Shown: positions 55,898 to 64,000 of the stretch, one piece after another
Numbering within the stretch: the stretch's first letter is position 1
How the letters are laid out: each line of letters begins with the position of its first letter
Source: Brevibacterium sp. CCUG 69071
GTDB taxonomy: Bacteria; Actinomycetota; Actinomycetes; Actinomycetales; Brevibacteriaceae
Length of the DNA stretch: 64,000 nt
NCBI RefSeq assembly: GCF_021023135.1
Contig: NZ_PGFV01000001.1
Location: 186,001-250,000, forward strand
Direction of reading: 5' to 3'
The notes under the pieces: model-generated
Database searches by the model: none
What the model was told of the DNA's origin: nothing
The model's input: the letters and a program-made list of their open reading frames with translations, nothing else
Position numbers and translations under genes: made by a program

Positions 55898-57615
55898 GTG
55901 CGAATCGCAGGCGCAGACGCCTGAGCCTGCTCGTCCTCGCCCTCTGCTCCTCCGTTCTGCTCGCCGCCTGCTCCTCGATTCCCACGTCGTCGCCGGTCGG
56001 CCACATCGAAGCCGACTCCGGCGATGACGGAGCCAGCAACGCCAGGATCCCCGATGGTCCCGCGCCCGGTGACAGCATCGGCGAGATCGTCCGCGGGTTC
56101 CTCGCGGCAGGATCCGGGACCGGCAACAACTTCTCGGTCGCGAAGTCCTTCCTCACCGACGCCGAGGCGCAGGAATGGAACCCGCAGGAGTCGGTGTCCC
56201 TGCTGTCGAACGACACAGACCTCGACTCCCTCAACATCGGGGTCACCTCGGATCAGAAGACGCTGACGATCTCACCGCCGGTCGTCGGACTCGTCGACTC
56301 CTCGGGGGTGTACACCTCCACCAAGCCTGGAACTCAGTCGACCCTCGAGTTCTCCCTGCGGCAGGAGAACGGGGAGTGGAGAATCTCCTCGGCGCCCGAC
56401 GGCCTGCTCATCTCCCAGGCGGAGTTCCAGACGATCTTCCTCAACTACTCTCTGGAGTTCTTCACCTCCGACTATTCCTATCTCGTGCCCGATTCCCGGT
56501 GGTTCCTGCGCTCGTCATCGACTCCGACGGCCATCATCAACGAACTGCTCAGCGGCCCGGCCTCCTATCTCTCCGGGGCGGTCATCACCGCGATTCCGGA
56601 TGGGGCCAAACTCAGCGACTCCAATGTCGTGAGGATCGAGAACGGCATCGCCCACATCTCCCTGGAGGCCCAGGACCCGGCTCCGACCGATCGGGAGAAG
56701 GGGCTCATCCGACAGCAGATCGCCTCGACGCTCAAGGTCATTCCCTCGATCTCCGACGTCGAACTCACGATCGGCGGTCAGGTCGTCTCGGCGAGTCTGC
56801 AGCCGAAGACCGATTCCTCCGTGCAGGTCGACGGACCCCCGGTGGTGCTCGCGAACAACAGTCTTTCGCGCGTCTCCGGCACGACGGTGGCGAAGGTCGA
56901 GAACAGCCCGGATCTCAAGGGTGCCGGAGCCAGCGACCCGGCCGTATCCTTCGACGACTCCCTCTACGTCTATCTCCAGGACGACGGCAAGAAGCTCATG
57001 CGCTTCAAGACGGACACCGGGGCCGCCACCGCGATCTACGAAGGCAAGAGGCTCGTGCGGCCCAGTCTCGACAGGTTCAACACGGCCTGGACGGGTGAGA
57101 AGGAGAACAAGGGCGCACTGACGGCCATCGGCAGAGACGGACAGGACTACACCGTGGCCGCTGACTTCCTCTCCGGTCGCGAGCTCGTCGATCTCGATGT
57201 CTCCCGAGACGGCACACGTATCGCCGTGCTGAGCAGCCAGAAGAGCGAACCCGACCGCATCGATGTCGTCGGTGTGCCACGGGACAAGGCGGGAAATCCC
57301 TCCAGCGGAGTCTCGGATGCCCCGATCGAAGTCGGCTCGAACTTCGACGAGATCAAGGACATCTCCTGGGCGGGGTCGACTTCCCTCGTGGCTCTGGCGG
57401 CGATGGAGGGCGATGGGACCCAGCCGTTCCGCATCGGCGTCACCGGACCGTCCGAGCAGCTCGGCGAGGTCCCCGACGGAGATCGCATCGCCGCGGGCGA
57501 GGACGGTCGGTCGATTCTCGTCACGAACTCCTCGGGCGGGCTCTACTCCTACAATTCGAATGCGTGGCAGAAGCTCGTCGACGTCGCGGCCAAGGATCCC
57601 TCCTACCCTGGCTGA
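55894..57615 (+). CDS. lpqB: Lipoprotein LpqB, MtrAB accessory protein
   Basis: 573 residues. Lipoprotein signal with lipobox LLAAC, lipidated Cys26. A GerMN-type domain (about 200-300; IINELLSGPASYLSGAVITAIPDG) and a C-terminal beta-propeller-like domain (about 330-573) follow. In mycobacteria LpqB binds the MtrB sensor domain and tunes MtrA phosphorylation. The gene has the standard third place in the operon, overlapping mtrB by four bases. Confidence 0.95.
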   Translation: MSANRRRRRLSLLVLALCSSVLLAACSSIPTSSPVGHIEADSGDDGASNARIPDGPAPGDSIGEIVRGFLAAGSGTGNNFSVAKSFLTDAEAQEWNPQESVSLLSNDTDLDSLNIGVTSDQKTLTISPPVVGLVDSSGVYTSTKPGTQSTLEFSLRQENGEWRISSAPDGLLISQAEFQTIFLNYSLEFFTSDYSYLVPDSRWFLRSSSTPTAIINELLSGPASYLSGAVITAIPDGAKLSDSNVVRIENGIAHISLEAQDPAPTDREKGLIRQQIASTLKVIPSISDVELTIGGQVVSASLQPKTDSSVQVDGPPVVLANNSLSRVSGTTVAKVENSPDLKGAGASDPAVSFDDSLYVYLQDDGKKLMRFKTDTGAATAIYEGKRLVRPSLDRFNTAWTGEKENKGALTAIGRDGQDYTVAADFLSGRELVDLDVSRDGTRIAVLSSQKSEPDRIDVVGVPRDKAGNPSSGVSDAPIEVGSNFDEIKDISWAGSTSLVALAAMEGDGTQPFRIGVTGPSEQLGEVPDGDRIAAGEDGRSILVTNSSGGLYSYNSNAWQKLVDVAAKDPSYPG

Positions 57616-57643
57616 GGCTGATCGGAGACCGCGCGGGACGGAG

Positions 57644-57649
57644 TAGATT
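57644..57649 (+). promoter_or_regulatory. -10-like box of the comF-family gene
   Basis: TAGATT is followed by TCTCCC and ATG 57656. It suggests comF has its own leaderless transcript although lpqB ends 40 bases before. Confidence 0.5.
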
Positions 57650-57655
57650 TCTCCC

Positions 57656-58378
57656 ATGGGACTGTTCGGCGAATTCAGTGAGCTCTTCCTGCCGCGGCGC
57701 TGCGCCGGCTGCGGCCGGGAGGGCGTCTCACTGTGCACGGCCTGCCTGCAGCTGCTCGGCGGCATCCCGCGGGCGATGGAGCCGCGCTACGGCCAGCTGC
57801 CGGTCGTCGGCATCGCAGAATACAATGCTCGGCTGTCCCATATGGTCGTCGATTTCAAGGACAACGGCCGCCGCGACATCCTCGACCCTTTGGCCTTGGC
57901 GCTGGTGCGCTCGGTCACTGCCGCCCTCGACCTTGCAGGCTACCTCGGCGGGCCGATTCGCCTGTTCCCCGCACCCAGCGCTCCGCGGGCTCGACGGCGC
58001 CGCGGAGGTTCGCACACCGCGGCACTGGCCAGGCGTGCCGCCGAACTGGCGCCCGAACTGTCCCTGCAGGTCGTCGATGTCCTGCTGACGAGTCGTCACC
58101 GCGACCAGGTCGGACTCGGCGCCCACGCTCGGCAGGCCAACGTCACCGGAACCCAGCACCTCGATCCTGCGCAGCTGTCGGCGATCGCACCGAGCAGGTC
58201 CGGGGCGGCGGGTGGGAAAGTCGGTGCCGATCTGCTCATCGACGATTTCGCAACTACCGGAGCGACCCTGGCAGAAAGCGCACGTTTATTGACATCGGTG
58301 CAGATCAGACCCGCTGCAGGAGCCGTTCTCGGTCTCGGCCGCGGGGGCACTCGATTTGTCTCTCCCTTTACTGTATAA
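57656..58378 (+). CDS. ComF-family phosphoribosyltransferase-like protein
   Basis: 240 residues. The N-terminal zinc-finger-like CAGCGREGVSLCTAC (Cys16, 19, 27, 30) and a PRTase domain with the PRPP loop LLIDDFATTGATL (about 196-208) define the family. In competent bacteria ComF aids DNA uptake; in actinobacteria its role is unclear. It always lies between lpqB and hpf in this clade (Rv3242c-like). Confidence 0.88.
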   Translation: MGLFGEFSELFLPRRCAGCGREGVSLCTACLQLLGGIPRAMEPRYGQLPVVGIAEYNARLSHMVVDFKDNGRRDILDPLALALVRSVTAALDLAGYLGGPIRLFPAPSAPRARRRRGGSHTAALARRAAELAPELSLQVVDVLLTSRHRDQVGLGAHARQANVTGTQHLDPAQLSAIAPSRSGAAGGKVGADLLIDDFATTGATLAESARLLTSVQIRPAAGAVLGLGRGGTRFVSPFTV

Positions 58379-58444
58379 CGGTGTTTACCCATCCAAGGGA
58401 ATGGGATCGGATCAATCCGAAGAACGAGTCGCTAAGGAAGCATC

Positions 58445-59101
58445 ATGGACATCGTTGTCAACGGACGTCAACTGACCATCTCAGACAGCTTTCGAGCTCA
58501 TATCGAGGACAAGATCGCCAAGGTCGAGCAGCTTGCTCCCCGCGCCCAGCGGGTTGAGGTGCACGTCGCTCATGAGAAGAACTCCCGCCAACCGGAGACG
58601 AGCGAACGCGTCGAGCTGACAGTGGTGGCGAAGGGTCCCGCGATTCGCGCGGAAGCCATGGCCAGTGACAAGTATGCGGCCCTCGACCTCGCATGGGCGA
58701 AACTCGTCGAACGATTACGCCGCGCCCGGGATCGCCACAAGGTTCCGCGTTCCGGCCACCACCGCAAGGAATCCACCGCCGAGGTGCTCGCGAAGATGCC
58801 GGTCGACGATCCGATCATCCCCGCTGAGGACTCGGCAGGCACCGATCACGACGCCGCGGCCGATCAGACCAACGGCCGGATCAAGGCCGAAGGAGACTCG
58901 CCGGTGGTGCTGCGCGAGAAGAGCTTCGCCGCCGCCCCGATCGGCATCGAAGAGGCGCTCAATCGGATGGAGCTCGTCGGTCACGACTTCTATCTGTTCA
59001 TCGACGAGGAGTCGAGCAAACCCTCCGTCGTCTACCGCCGGAAGGGCTGGAGCTACGGCGTCATCGCCCTCGACCACGAACTTCAGGAAGCTGCCGACTG
59101 A
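58445..59101 (+). CDS. hpf: Ribosome hibernation promoting factor, long form
   Basis: 218 residues. The N-terminal S30AE domain (about 1-105; DIVVNGRQLTISDSFRAHIEDKIAKVEQ) binds the 30S decoding region; a charged linker (about 106-155) and the C-terminal dimerisation domain (about 160-215; EKSFAAAPIGIEEALNRMELVGHDFYLFIDEES) make 100S ribosome dimers. Ribosome-binding site AAGGAAG just before ATG 58445. In M. tuberculosis secA1 follows; here it does not. Confidence 0.95.
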   Translation: MDIVVNGRQLTISDSFRAHIEDKIAKVEQLAPRAQRVEVHVAHEKNSRQPETSERVELTVVAKGPAIRAEAMASDKYAALDLAWAKLVERLRRARDRHKVPRSGHHRKESTAEVLAKMPVDDPIIPAEDSAGTDHDAAADQTNGRIKAEGDSPVVLREKSFAAAPIGIEEALNRMELVGHDFYLFIDEESSKPSVVYRRKGWSYGVIALDHELQEAAD

Positions 59102-59177
59102 GCGGCGACTCCGAGGCGGAGCACGAACCGAGCGTGCCCGCAGCCGACTGAGCCGAACGACTGAGTAAAACAACTGA

Positions 59178-59216
59178 GCAGATCGCCGAGGTGGGACTCC
59201 CACCTCGGCGATCTGC
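59178..59216. terminator. Strong hairpin after hpf
   Basis: An 18-bp perfect stem (59178-59195 with 59199-59216) and a 3-base loop. The outer sequence is GCAGATCGCC and the inner part GAGGTGGG. It lies between convergent hpf and DUF418 genes. No T-run. Confidence 0.75.
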
Positions 59217-59284
59217 GTATGTCGGCCCGGCGCCGACGACGCGCGGCCCCGGTTCCGCCGTCCCGACGAGCCGGGTGCGGAGTG

Positions 59285-60331
59285 TCAGCTGCGCTGACCC
59301 GTGCGGCCCCAGGTGACCAGGCGCCAGAGCCGTTCCAGCGGCCCCTGCCCGAAGAAGCGCAGCCAGAGTGCAGAGATGATGACCTGGATGACGATGATGC
59401 CGGCGCAGATGACTAGGCCCGCGAGATAGCCGCCGTGGTCGTCGAACTGACCCAGATCGGGTTCGATGGCCTTGGCCGCGACGATGAGCAGCGTGGCTCC
59501 GAGGTAGTTGCTCAGCGCCATCCGTCCCAGGGGAGCGAAGACGGCCTGCAGGAGGACTCTGACCGGGGTGAGCATGAGCAGCATGACGATGGTGACCAAG
59601 CACAGGGCCATGGTGATGCCGAGGCCCGCGCTGAGCTCCATGTGCAGCTGCCGAGCATTGAAGTCGGTGAGGGCGAAGCCGAGCACCGAGATGCCGGCGC
59701 TGACGACGGCGGTGAGTGCCAACCAGACGGGATGACGGAGTGCACGGGGGACGAAGTCGGTGTGGCCGATCGCGAACCCGAGGAGGAAGAGGCCCGGGAT
59801 GACGGCGATTCCTCCTCCCTGCCAGACGCCGGCCGCCAACAGCAGGGCACCGAGACCAGATGTCGTCGCCGCCAGGGCCCGAGCGGGGATCCACGTCGAG
59901 GGCAGGAGGACGACGATAGCCACGATGGCGTAGGGCAGCAATGCCTCCCCGGGCTGGAGGAAGCTGTGCAGGACGCCGAGCACACCGAGGAAGGCAAAGC
60001 GACGCAGCAGCGCCAGACGGGGTCGGGCGCTGTGTGCCGCCGCGGAATTCCACATGATGCCGAAGCCGATGCCGAAGAGGAGGGAGAAGATGGGGAAGAA
60101 GCGGTTCTGGACGAAGTCCTGCTCGAAGGCATAGAAGGGCTCGACGGCCCCGCTCGCGTCGAGCGAGGAGAGCGAGAAGAGCGGTGGCAGGTTGACGATC
60201 ATGATGCCACACAGGGCGATGCCGCGGATGACGTCGAGGGTGGCGATGCGCTTGCGGGTTCGGCGGGGAGGCCGCCTCGATGTTTCGGTCGATGCGGACG
60301 TGTCTGCTGGGTCGTCGGTCTCTGTTCTCAT
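59285..60331 (-). CDS. DUF418 family membrane protein
   Basis: 348 residues with about nine membrane segments. It has the DUF418/DUF1624-type text RIATLDVIRGIALCGIMIVNLPPL (heparan-acetyltransferase-like N-terminus), FFPIFSLLFGIGFGI, and the C-terminal GRMALSNYLGATLLIVAA. The family may transfer acyl groups across the membrane or be transporters; function is not established. ATG 60331 is chosen (CAGACT seven bases before); an in-frame start at 60373 adds 14 residues. Confidence 0.82.
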   Translation of the reverse strand: MRTETDDPADTSASTETSRRPPRRTRKRIATLDVIRGIALCGIMIVNLPPLFSLSSLDASGAVEPFYAFEQDFVQNRFFPIFSLLFGIGFGIMWNSAAAHSARPRLALLRRFAFLGVLGVLHSFLQPGEALLPYAIVAIVVLLPSTWIPARALAATTSGLGALLLAAGVWQGGGIAVIPGLFLLGFAIGHTDFVPRALRHPVWLALTAVVSAGISVLGFALTDFNARQLHMELSAGLGITMALCLVTIVMLLMLTPVRVLLQAVFAPLGRMALSNYLGATLLIVAAKAIEPDLGQFDDHGGYLAGLVICAGIIVIQVIISALWLRFFGQGPLERLWRLVTWGRTGQRS

Positions 60332-60338
60332 GGCATCC

Positions 60339-60344
60339 AGTCTG
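60339..60344 (-). promoter_or_regulatory. -10-like box of the DUF418 gene
   Basis: CAGACT on the minus strand, seven bases before ATG 60331; weak match to TAnnnT. Confidence 0.35.
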
Positions 60345-60399
60345 GTCGAGACCCTACGGTGGCACATCGGCACAATGGCCGGAGCTCACAAGCAGGGGG

Positions 60400-61041
60400 T
60401 CAGCCGTTCGGCCGATTCATCACTCCCGACTCCCACATCCGGGCCGCGATCTCGACCCGGTTGCGGGCCCCGAGTCGGGTCTGGATATTGCCCAGATGGG
60501 TCTTCACGGTGCCGAGCGAGATGTAGAGCTCGGAGCAGATCTCCTGGTTGGTCCGTCCCCGCGCCACGAGGCGTGCGACGTCGTTCTCCCGTTCGCTCAG
60601 GCCGGAAACGCGATCGCTGCCCGGCGGGGTGGTCCGGGAGCGGCGACTGAGCAGATCGAGTGTGAGCGAGGGGGAGATGAGAGCGTCGCCGTCGTCCGCG
60701 GCCCGCACCGCCGCAATGAGCAGCTCGGGTCCCGCATCTTTGAGGAGGAACCCGCTCGCGCCGCCGTCGAGGGCCGCGTCGACGTAGTCGTGATCGTCGA
60801 AGGTGGTGACCATGATGACCTGGGAGATCGCGGTCAGTCGGGGCAGGGCCGCGAGTCCGTCGAGCTTGGGCATGCGAATGTCGAGGAGGATGACATCGGG
60901 TGCTTCGCGCTTGGCCAGTTCGATGGCTTCGACTCCGTCGGCGGCCTGTCCGACCACCTCGATGGACTCCTCCGCATCGAGGATGAGGGAGAAGCCCATC
61001 CGCACCATCTCCTGGTCGTCGACCAGTGCCACTCGAATCAC
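60400..61041 (-). CDS. NarL/LuxR-type response regulator
   Basis: 213 residues. Receiver (about 1-120) with Asp8/Asp9 (ALVDDQ) and phospho-acceptor Asp54 (LLDIRMPKLDG); C-terminal LuxR helix-turn-helix (about 150-205; LSERENDVARLVARGRTNQEICSELYISLGTVKTHLGNI). GTG 61041 is chosen because GGAGG lies seven bases before it and the protein begins MIRVALVDDQ like its relatives; the in-frame ATG at 61077 would add a 12-residue tail. Paired with the upstream kinase; the target may be the DUF418 gene or distant. Confidence 0.9.
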   Translation of the reverse strand: MIRVALVDDQEMVRMGFSLILDAEESIEVVGQAADGVEAIELAKREAPDVILLDIRMPKLDGLAALPRLTAISQVIMVTTFDDHDYVDAALDGGASGFLLKDAGPELLIAAVRAADDGDALISPSLTLDLLSRRSRTTPPGSDRVSGLSERENDVARLVARGRTNQEICSELYISLGTVKTHLGNIQTRLGARNRVEIAARMWESGVMNRPNG

Positions 61042-61088
61042 GTTCGTCCTCCATCGACCATCGTCGGGCTTGCTCATCGTGCCTGGGT

Positions 61089-62213
61089 TCAGTCTGCTGC
61101 CGGGTCCCACGGTATCCGAGACTCAAGCACCCAGCCGCCCTCCGGAGGGGGGCCGGCCTGCAGAGTCCCGCCGAGGGGGCCGAGCCGTTCGCGCAGACCG
61201 CTCAGACCCGTGCCCCCTCCGCTGCCGATCCCGCCAGGGCCCGGCGCGTTGGCCACCGTGAGGACGAGTTGCTGCGAATCGGCCGAACCCATCGGGGCGG
61301 TCGAAGACAGCCGGACCGCGACAGGGACCAGCGCTCCCGCATGTCTGCGGACGTTCGTCAGCGCCTCCGCCAGCACGCGGTCGAGGACGGGCCAGACCGG
61401 AGCGGGCACCGCCTCGGCGAGGGCCGGATCGAGGTCGAGGTCGAGGGAGGCGTGTCCGCCGAACTCGGAGACGCGGTCGCTCAGCGACTGCGGACCGGAG
61501 GCCAAAGGGGCCCTGGCACCGGGACCCTTCGCCGTGCTCGAGACCAGGGAGCGGATCTCGTCGAGGGCCCGGGTCCCGGACTCCTCGATCTTGCCGAGTG
61601 CGGAGCGGAGGATCTGCGCATCGTCGCTGCGAGCGGCCGCCTGGGAGAGGACGACGATTCCGGTCACCTCGTGGGCGACCAGGTCGTGGAGTTCGGTGGC
61701 CATCCGTCGACGCTCCGCCTCGGCGGCGGTGGCCTGACGCTCGCTCAGCGACCGGTCGATCATGCGCAGCAGCAGTCCCAGGGACAGACCAGCCACGATG
61801 ACGGTGGAGACGGCGAAGGCGAAGGTGAGTCCGTCCCCGGGCATCAGCAGGGGGACGGCGATGTTGCTCACGCACAGCAGAATGAGCAGCAGCAGGTGCC
61901 AGGGTGCGTCGAACGATCGGGCGAGCATCACCACGGCCACCAGGCTCAGCCACAGCACTGTCAGGCTCAGGGTCGTCGACAGCGCGACCGGGATGAGCGC
62001 GAGAAGCAATGCGAGAGCGGCCAGCGACAGCAGACCGAGCGGTCGGACCTGGCCGCGGGCGATCGTGGTCTGGGTGCGCAGGAGGATCGGGAGTGCGGTG
62101 CCCAGGGCGAACAGGTCGGCGACGACGAGCAGCCACCCCGACCCGGCCAGCACCTCGAAGGCGAAGGTCAGAGGCAGGGGGAGGAGCCACAGCCACGTGA
62201 TCACGGTCTTCAT
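61089..62213 (-). CDS. Sensor histidine kinase, HisKA_3 (NarX/DesK) type
   Basis: 374 residues. About six membrane helices (about 1-145) without an extracellular domain, then HisKA_3 with phospho-acceptor His176 (ATELHDLVAHEVTGIVVLSQ) and a HATPase (EALTNVRRHAG, GTGLSGLRERL). It phosphorylates the downstream NarL-type regulator, 47 bases away in the same unit. The ligand is unknown; membrane-only sensing suggests an envelope or lipid stimulus. ATG 62213 has TACACT eight bases upstream and GAGAGG just before. Confidence 0.9.
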   Translation of the reverse strand: MKTVITWLWLLPLPLTFAFEVLAGSGWLLVVADLFALGTALPILLRTQTTIARGQVRPLGLLSLAALALLLALIPVALSTTLSLTVLWLSLVAVVMLARSFDAPWHLLLLILLCVSNIAVPLLMPGDGLTFAFAVSTVIVAGLSLGLLLRMIDRSLSERQATAAEAERRRMATELHDLVAHEVTGIVVLSQAAARSDDAQILRSALGKIEESGTRALDEIRSLVSSTAKGPGARAPLASGPQSLSDRVSEFGGHASLDLDLDPALAEAVPAPVWPVLDRVLAEALTNVRRHAGALVPVAVRLSSTAPMGSADSQQLVLTVANAPGPGGIGSGGGTGLSGLRERLGPLGGTLQAGPPPEGGWVLESRIPWDPAAD

Positions 62214-62261
62214 CGCCTCTCAGTGTAGACGGGGAGGTGCGTCGCTCCGCTGTCGACGGGC

Positions 62262-62855
62262 TCAGGACTTCTCGGTCCGGCTTTCGGTCCGGCTTTCATC
62301 GCCGAAATCGGGGGAGTCATAGCCGAGCTCGACGACCACGCTGGTGTCCGTCACGGCCGCCCCCTCGGCCGTCACTCCCGGACCGACATCGATCGTGCCC
62401 GCCTCGGCGCCGTCGGCGAAGAGTTCGAGGCGGTCGTCGGTGACCTTCGCCGTAAAGGTGACCTTCGAACCGTCGACCATCGCGGAGTCGGTGAACGAGC
62501 CGTCGGCTCGCTCGATCGGGTCGACCTCACCCGAGGGGTGGTCGAAGGTGACGAACCGAGTGAGCCGTTCGGGTCTGCCGTTGCTGAGTCGGTGGAGGAG
62601 GAGCTGGTCCTTGTTCGTCCCGTCCTGGAGCGCGAGATCGACATAGGTGAGGTCGACGGAGTCCTGGAGCGCGAAGATGATGTAGGGGCGACCGTGGACA
62701 TCGATTCCGGTGGCGTCGATTCCGACGTCGTCGAGGTAGTCCTCCACCTCGGCTTCGAGTGAGATCTTCGACCGGTGCTCCCAGATGGCCAGGCCGCCGA
62801 CCACGGCGCCGATGATGCAGACGATCGAGGTGAGAGCGATGAGTACCTTCTTCAT
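62262..62855 (-). CDS. Small exported or membrane-anchored protein, possibly LmeA/DUF2993-like
   Basis: 197 residues. A hydrophobic N-terminus (KKVLIALTSIVCIIGAVVGGLAIW, about 2-25) anchors or exports it. The rest is beta-rich, with VEDYLDDVGIDATGIDVHGRPYIIFALQDSVDLTYVDLALQDG, the pattern of DUF2993/LmeA phospholipid-binding proteins (a conserved G-x-P-Y/F). I am not certain of the family. Ribosome-binding site AAGGA before ATG 62855. Downstream of it lies the two-component pair on the same strand. Confidence 0.55.
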   Translation of the reverse strand: MKKVLIALTSIVCIIGAVVGGLAIWEHRSKISLEAEVEDYLDDVGIDATGIDVHGRPYIIFALQDSVDLTYVDLALQDGTNKDQLLLHRLSNGRPERLTRFVTFDHPSGEVDPIERADGSFTDSAMVDGSKVTFTAKVTDDRLELFADGAEAGTIDVGPGVTAEGAAVTDTSVVVELGYDSPDFGDESRTESRTEKS

Positions 62856-62983
62856 GGTGTGTCCTTGGATTCCTTTGCCGGTTCGGTCATTGCCACTGAC
62901 GATCCTTCCGCTTCTCCGCCCCTGTCACTTCGGCCGAACGGCTGATCCGGGTCGGCCGAAAGGGCAGAGTCAGTGGGGTGATC

Positions 62984-62989
62984 TAGTGT
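62984..62989 (+). promoter_or_regulatory. -10-like box of the YcaQ-family gene
   Basis: TAGTGT is followed by GGGAGC and ATG 62996; no Shine-Dalgarno. Leaderless start predicted. Confidence 0.5.
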
Positions 62990-62995
62990 GGGAGC

Positions 62996-64000
62996 ATGCA
63001 GAAGATGACACTGTCGGCGGCGCGCAGGACGGCGATCGCTGCGACGGGGCTGGACAGACCGCGACCGGCACAGGTGACGGCACGGCATCTGAAATCCACG
63101 TTCGCCCGCATGGGGCTGACCCAGATCGACTCGGTCTCCCGGGTGGTGCGTTCGCACTACCTGCCCTTCTACTCGCGACTGGGCCCCTACCCGCGGGAGA
63201 CCCTCGACCGGCTCTTCTACCGCCACCCGAGGATGGGCGTAGAATACTGGGCCCATGCGGCTGCGTTCGTCCCACCGGAGACCTGGGGTCACTTCGGGCG
63301 GATGCAGGCCGAATGGTGGCGCAATGACTACGGACAGCGCCACGCCGAGACCGGCGCGGAGTTCCGTGCCCTGCAGAACGAAGTGCTGGAGGCGCTCGCG
63401 GCAGGCCCGATGACGGCGCGGGCGGTGTCCGAACTCGTCGACCATGAGATCCCCGAACGCCACCGAGGCCATTGGGGCTGGAATCCGAGCCAGGTCAAGA
63501 TGGCTCTCGAGGCCCTGTTCGCCGGCGGCGTCGTCAGCGCGTCCGGACGCAATGAGCACTTCGAACGGATCTACGCCCTGCCGCAGGATGTCAGCGCGAC
63601 CCTGCCCCAGCGGACTCTGGCCTACGGTCCGGGCGATCGCCCCGAGCTCGGCCTCGATCCGGAGGCCGAGCGACCACGGGGAGTGTCGGGGCAGACCGAC
63701 AACGTCCTCGAACTCACCCGCATTGCGGCCCGGGCACTGGGCATCGGTCGACCCGACTGTCTGGCCGACTACTTCCGCCAGCAGCGGGCACCCACCGACG
63801 CGGCGATCGCGACGCTGCTTGAGACCGGCGAGCTCAGCGAGGTCGACGTCGAGGGGCAGGCGGCGCTGAAGTGGCATGCTGCCCGCACACCGCGTCGCGT
63901 CGAGGCCAGGGCCCTGCTTGCGCCCTTCGACCCGCTGGTCTTCTACCGGCCGCGGATCGAGTGGCTCTTCGACTTCCACTATCGGATCGAGATCTACACC
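62996..64000 (+). CDS. YcaQ/AlkX-type DNA glycosylase (winged-helix), N-terminal part, cut by window edge
   Basis: 335 residues seen, running past base 64000. Winged-helix HTH_42 architecture with the catalytic QxD motif, Gln43 and Asp45 (LTQIDSV), then VVRSHYLPFYSRLGPY, and later ALLAPFDPLVFYRPRIEWLFDFHYRIEIYT. QxD members (E. coli YcaQ/AlkX) unhook interstrand crosslinks and remove bulky alkylated bases; QxQ members are AlkZ toxin-resistance enzymes, so this one is the YcaQ type. Divergent from the small exported-protein gene. Confidence 0.88.
   Translation, partial: MQKMTLSAARRTAIAATGLDRPRPAQVTARHLKSTFARMGLTQIDSVSRVVRSHYLPFYSRLGPYPRETLDRLFYRHPRMGVEYWAHAAAFVPPETWGHFGRMQAEWWRNDYGQRHAETGAEFRALQNEVLEALAAGPMTARAVSELVDHEIPERHRGHWGWNPSQVKMALEALFAGGVVSASGRNEHFERIYALPQDVSATLPQRTLAYGPGDRPELGLDPEAERPRGVSGQTDNVLELTRIAARALGIGRPDCLADYFRQQRAPTDAAIATLLETGELSEVDVEGQAALKWHAARTPRRVEARALLAPFDPLVFYRPRIEWLFDFHYRIEIYT

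Overview
High-GC Actinomycetota chromosome, most likely Micrococcales and Brevibacterium-like. The evidence is a WhiB regulator, the MtrA-MtrB-LpqB operon, an acyl-CoA carboxylase epsilon-like subunit beside AccD and BirA, and DUF3499 and long HPF genes. The gene set and local order (birA/accD/accE, purK/purE, fadE25-like, LCP, whiB, DUF3499/manB, manA, sahH, mtrA/mtrB/lpqB, comF, hpf) resemble M. tuberculosis Rv3241c-Rv3281 as I remember it. So this is mostly conserved chromosomal backbone, with accessory insertions at the left end and around 59-64 kb. I saw no tRNA, rRNA, IS element, prophage or CRISPR array.

Layout. 0-3.4 kb: the end of a hydantoin racemase gene, a GntR regulator, then a clear TPP riboswitch in front of an SDR gene and a luciferase-like monooxygenase gene; the latter carries a one-base frameshift. 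3.4-10 kb: DUF885 peptidase-like protein, an MFS transporter, a nitrilase-family hydrolase, and a TetR/DHA2 efflux pair with an operator over the promoter. 10-15 kb: accE/accD divergent from birA, and a class III nucleotide cyclase overlapping birA. 15-22 kb: a GyrA/ParC-type topoisomerase subunit, a TetR regulator, and a GNAT plus acyl-CoA-synthetase protein acetyltransferase. 21.7-26.5 kb: DUF5998 and a phosphodiesterase-like enzyme, purK-purE, acyl-CoA dehydrogenase. 26.9-33 kb: LCP cell-wall ligase, a two-catalytic-domain peptidoglycan hydrolase, manA. 33-36.7 kb (minus strand): CofE-like ligase, TIGR03089 protein, and the two subunits of a 3-oxoacid CoA-transferase. 37-45.8 kb: whiB, a giant membrane glycosyltransferase and DUF5719 in overlapping order, a degenerate metallopeptidase, DUF3499, manB, sahH. 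45.8-53.2 kb: RDD, SpoIIM, DUF58, MoxR, DUF4350, DUF4129 and a polytopic membrane protein. 53.3-59.1 kb: mtrA-mtrB-lpqB, comF, hpf. 59.3-64 kb: DUF418, a NarL-type two-component pair, a small exported protein and the start of a YcaQ/AlkX-type glycosylase gene.

Two themes link the genes. The first is envelope building and remodelling: ManA and ManB for mannose activation, the glycosyltransferase/DUF5719 pair, LCP, an amidase/NlpC-P60 hydrolase, and MtrAB-LpqB, which controls such functions in relatives. The second is acyl-CoA metabolism: carboxylase plus biotin ligase, acyl-CoA dehydrogenase, CoA-transferase, and a protein acetyltransferase. Nearly every gene that begins a transcription unit has a -10-like hexamer only 6-8 bases before its start codon and no usable Shine-Dalgarno sequence, so leaderless translation seems to be the rule here. 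The clearest unusual systems are the TPP-riboswitch-controlled SDR/monooxygenase operon with a hairpin that can hide its ribosome-binding site, and a 30-bp perfect hairpin at 10158-10223.
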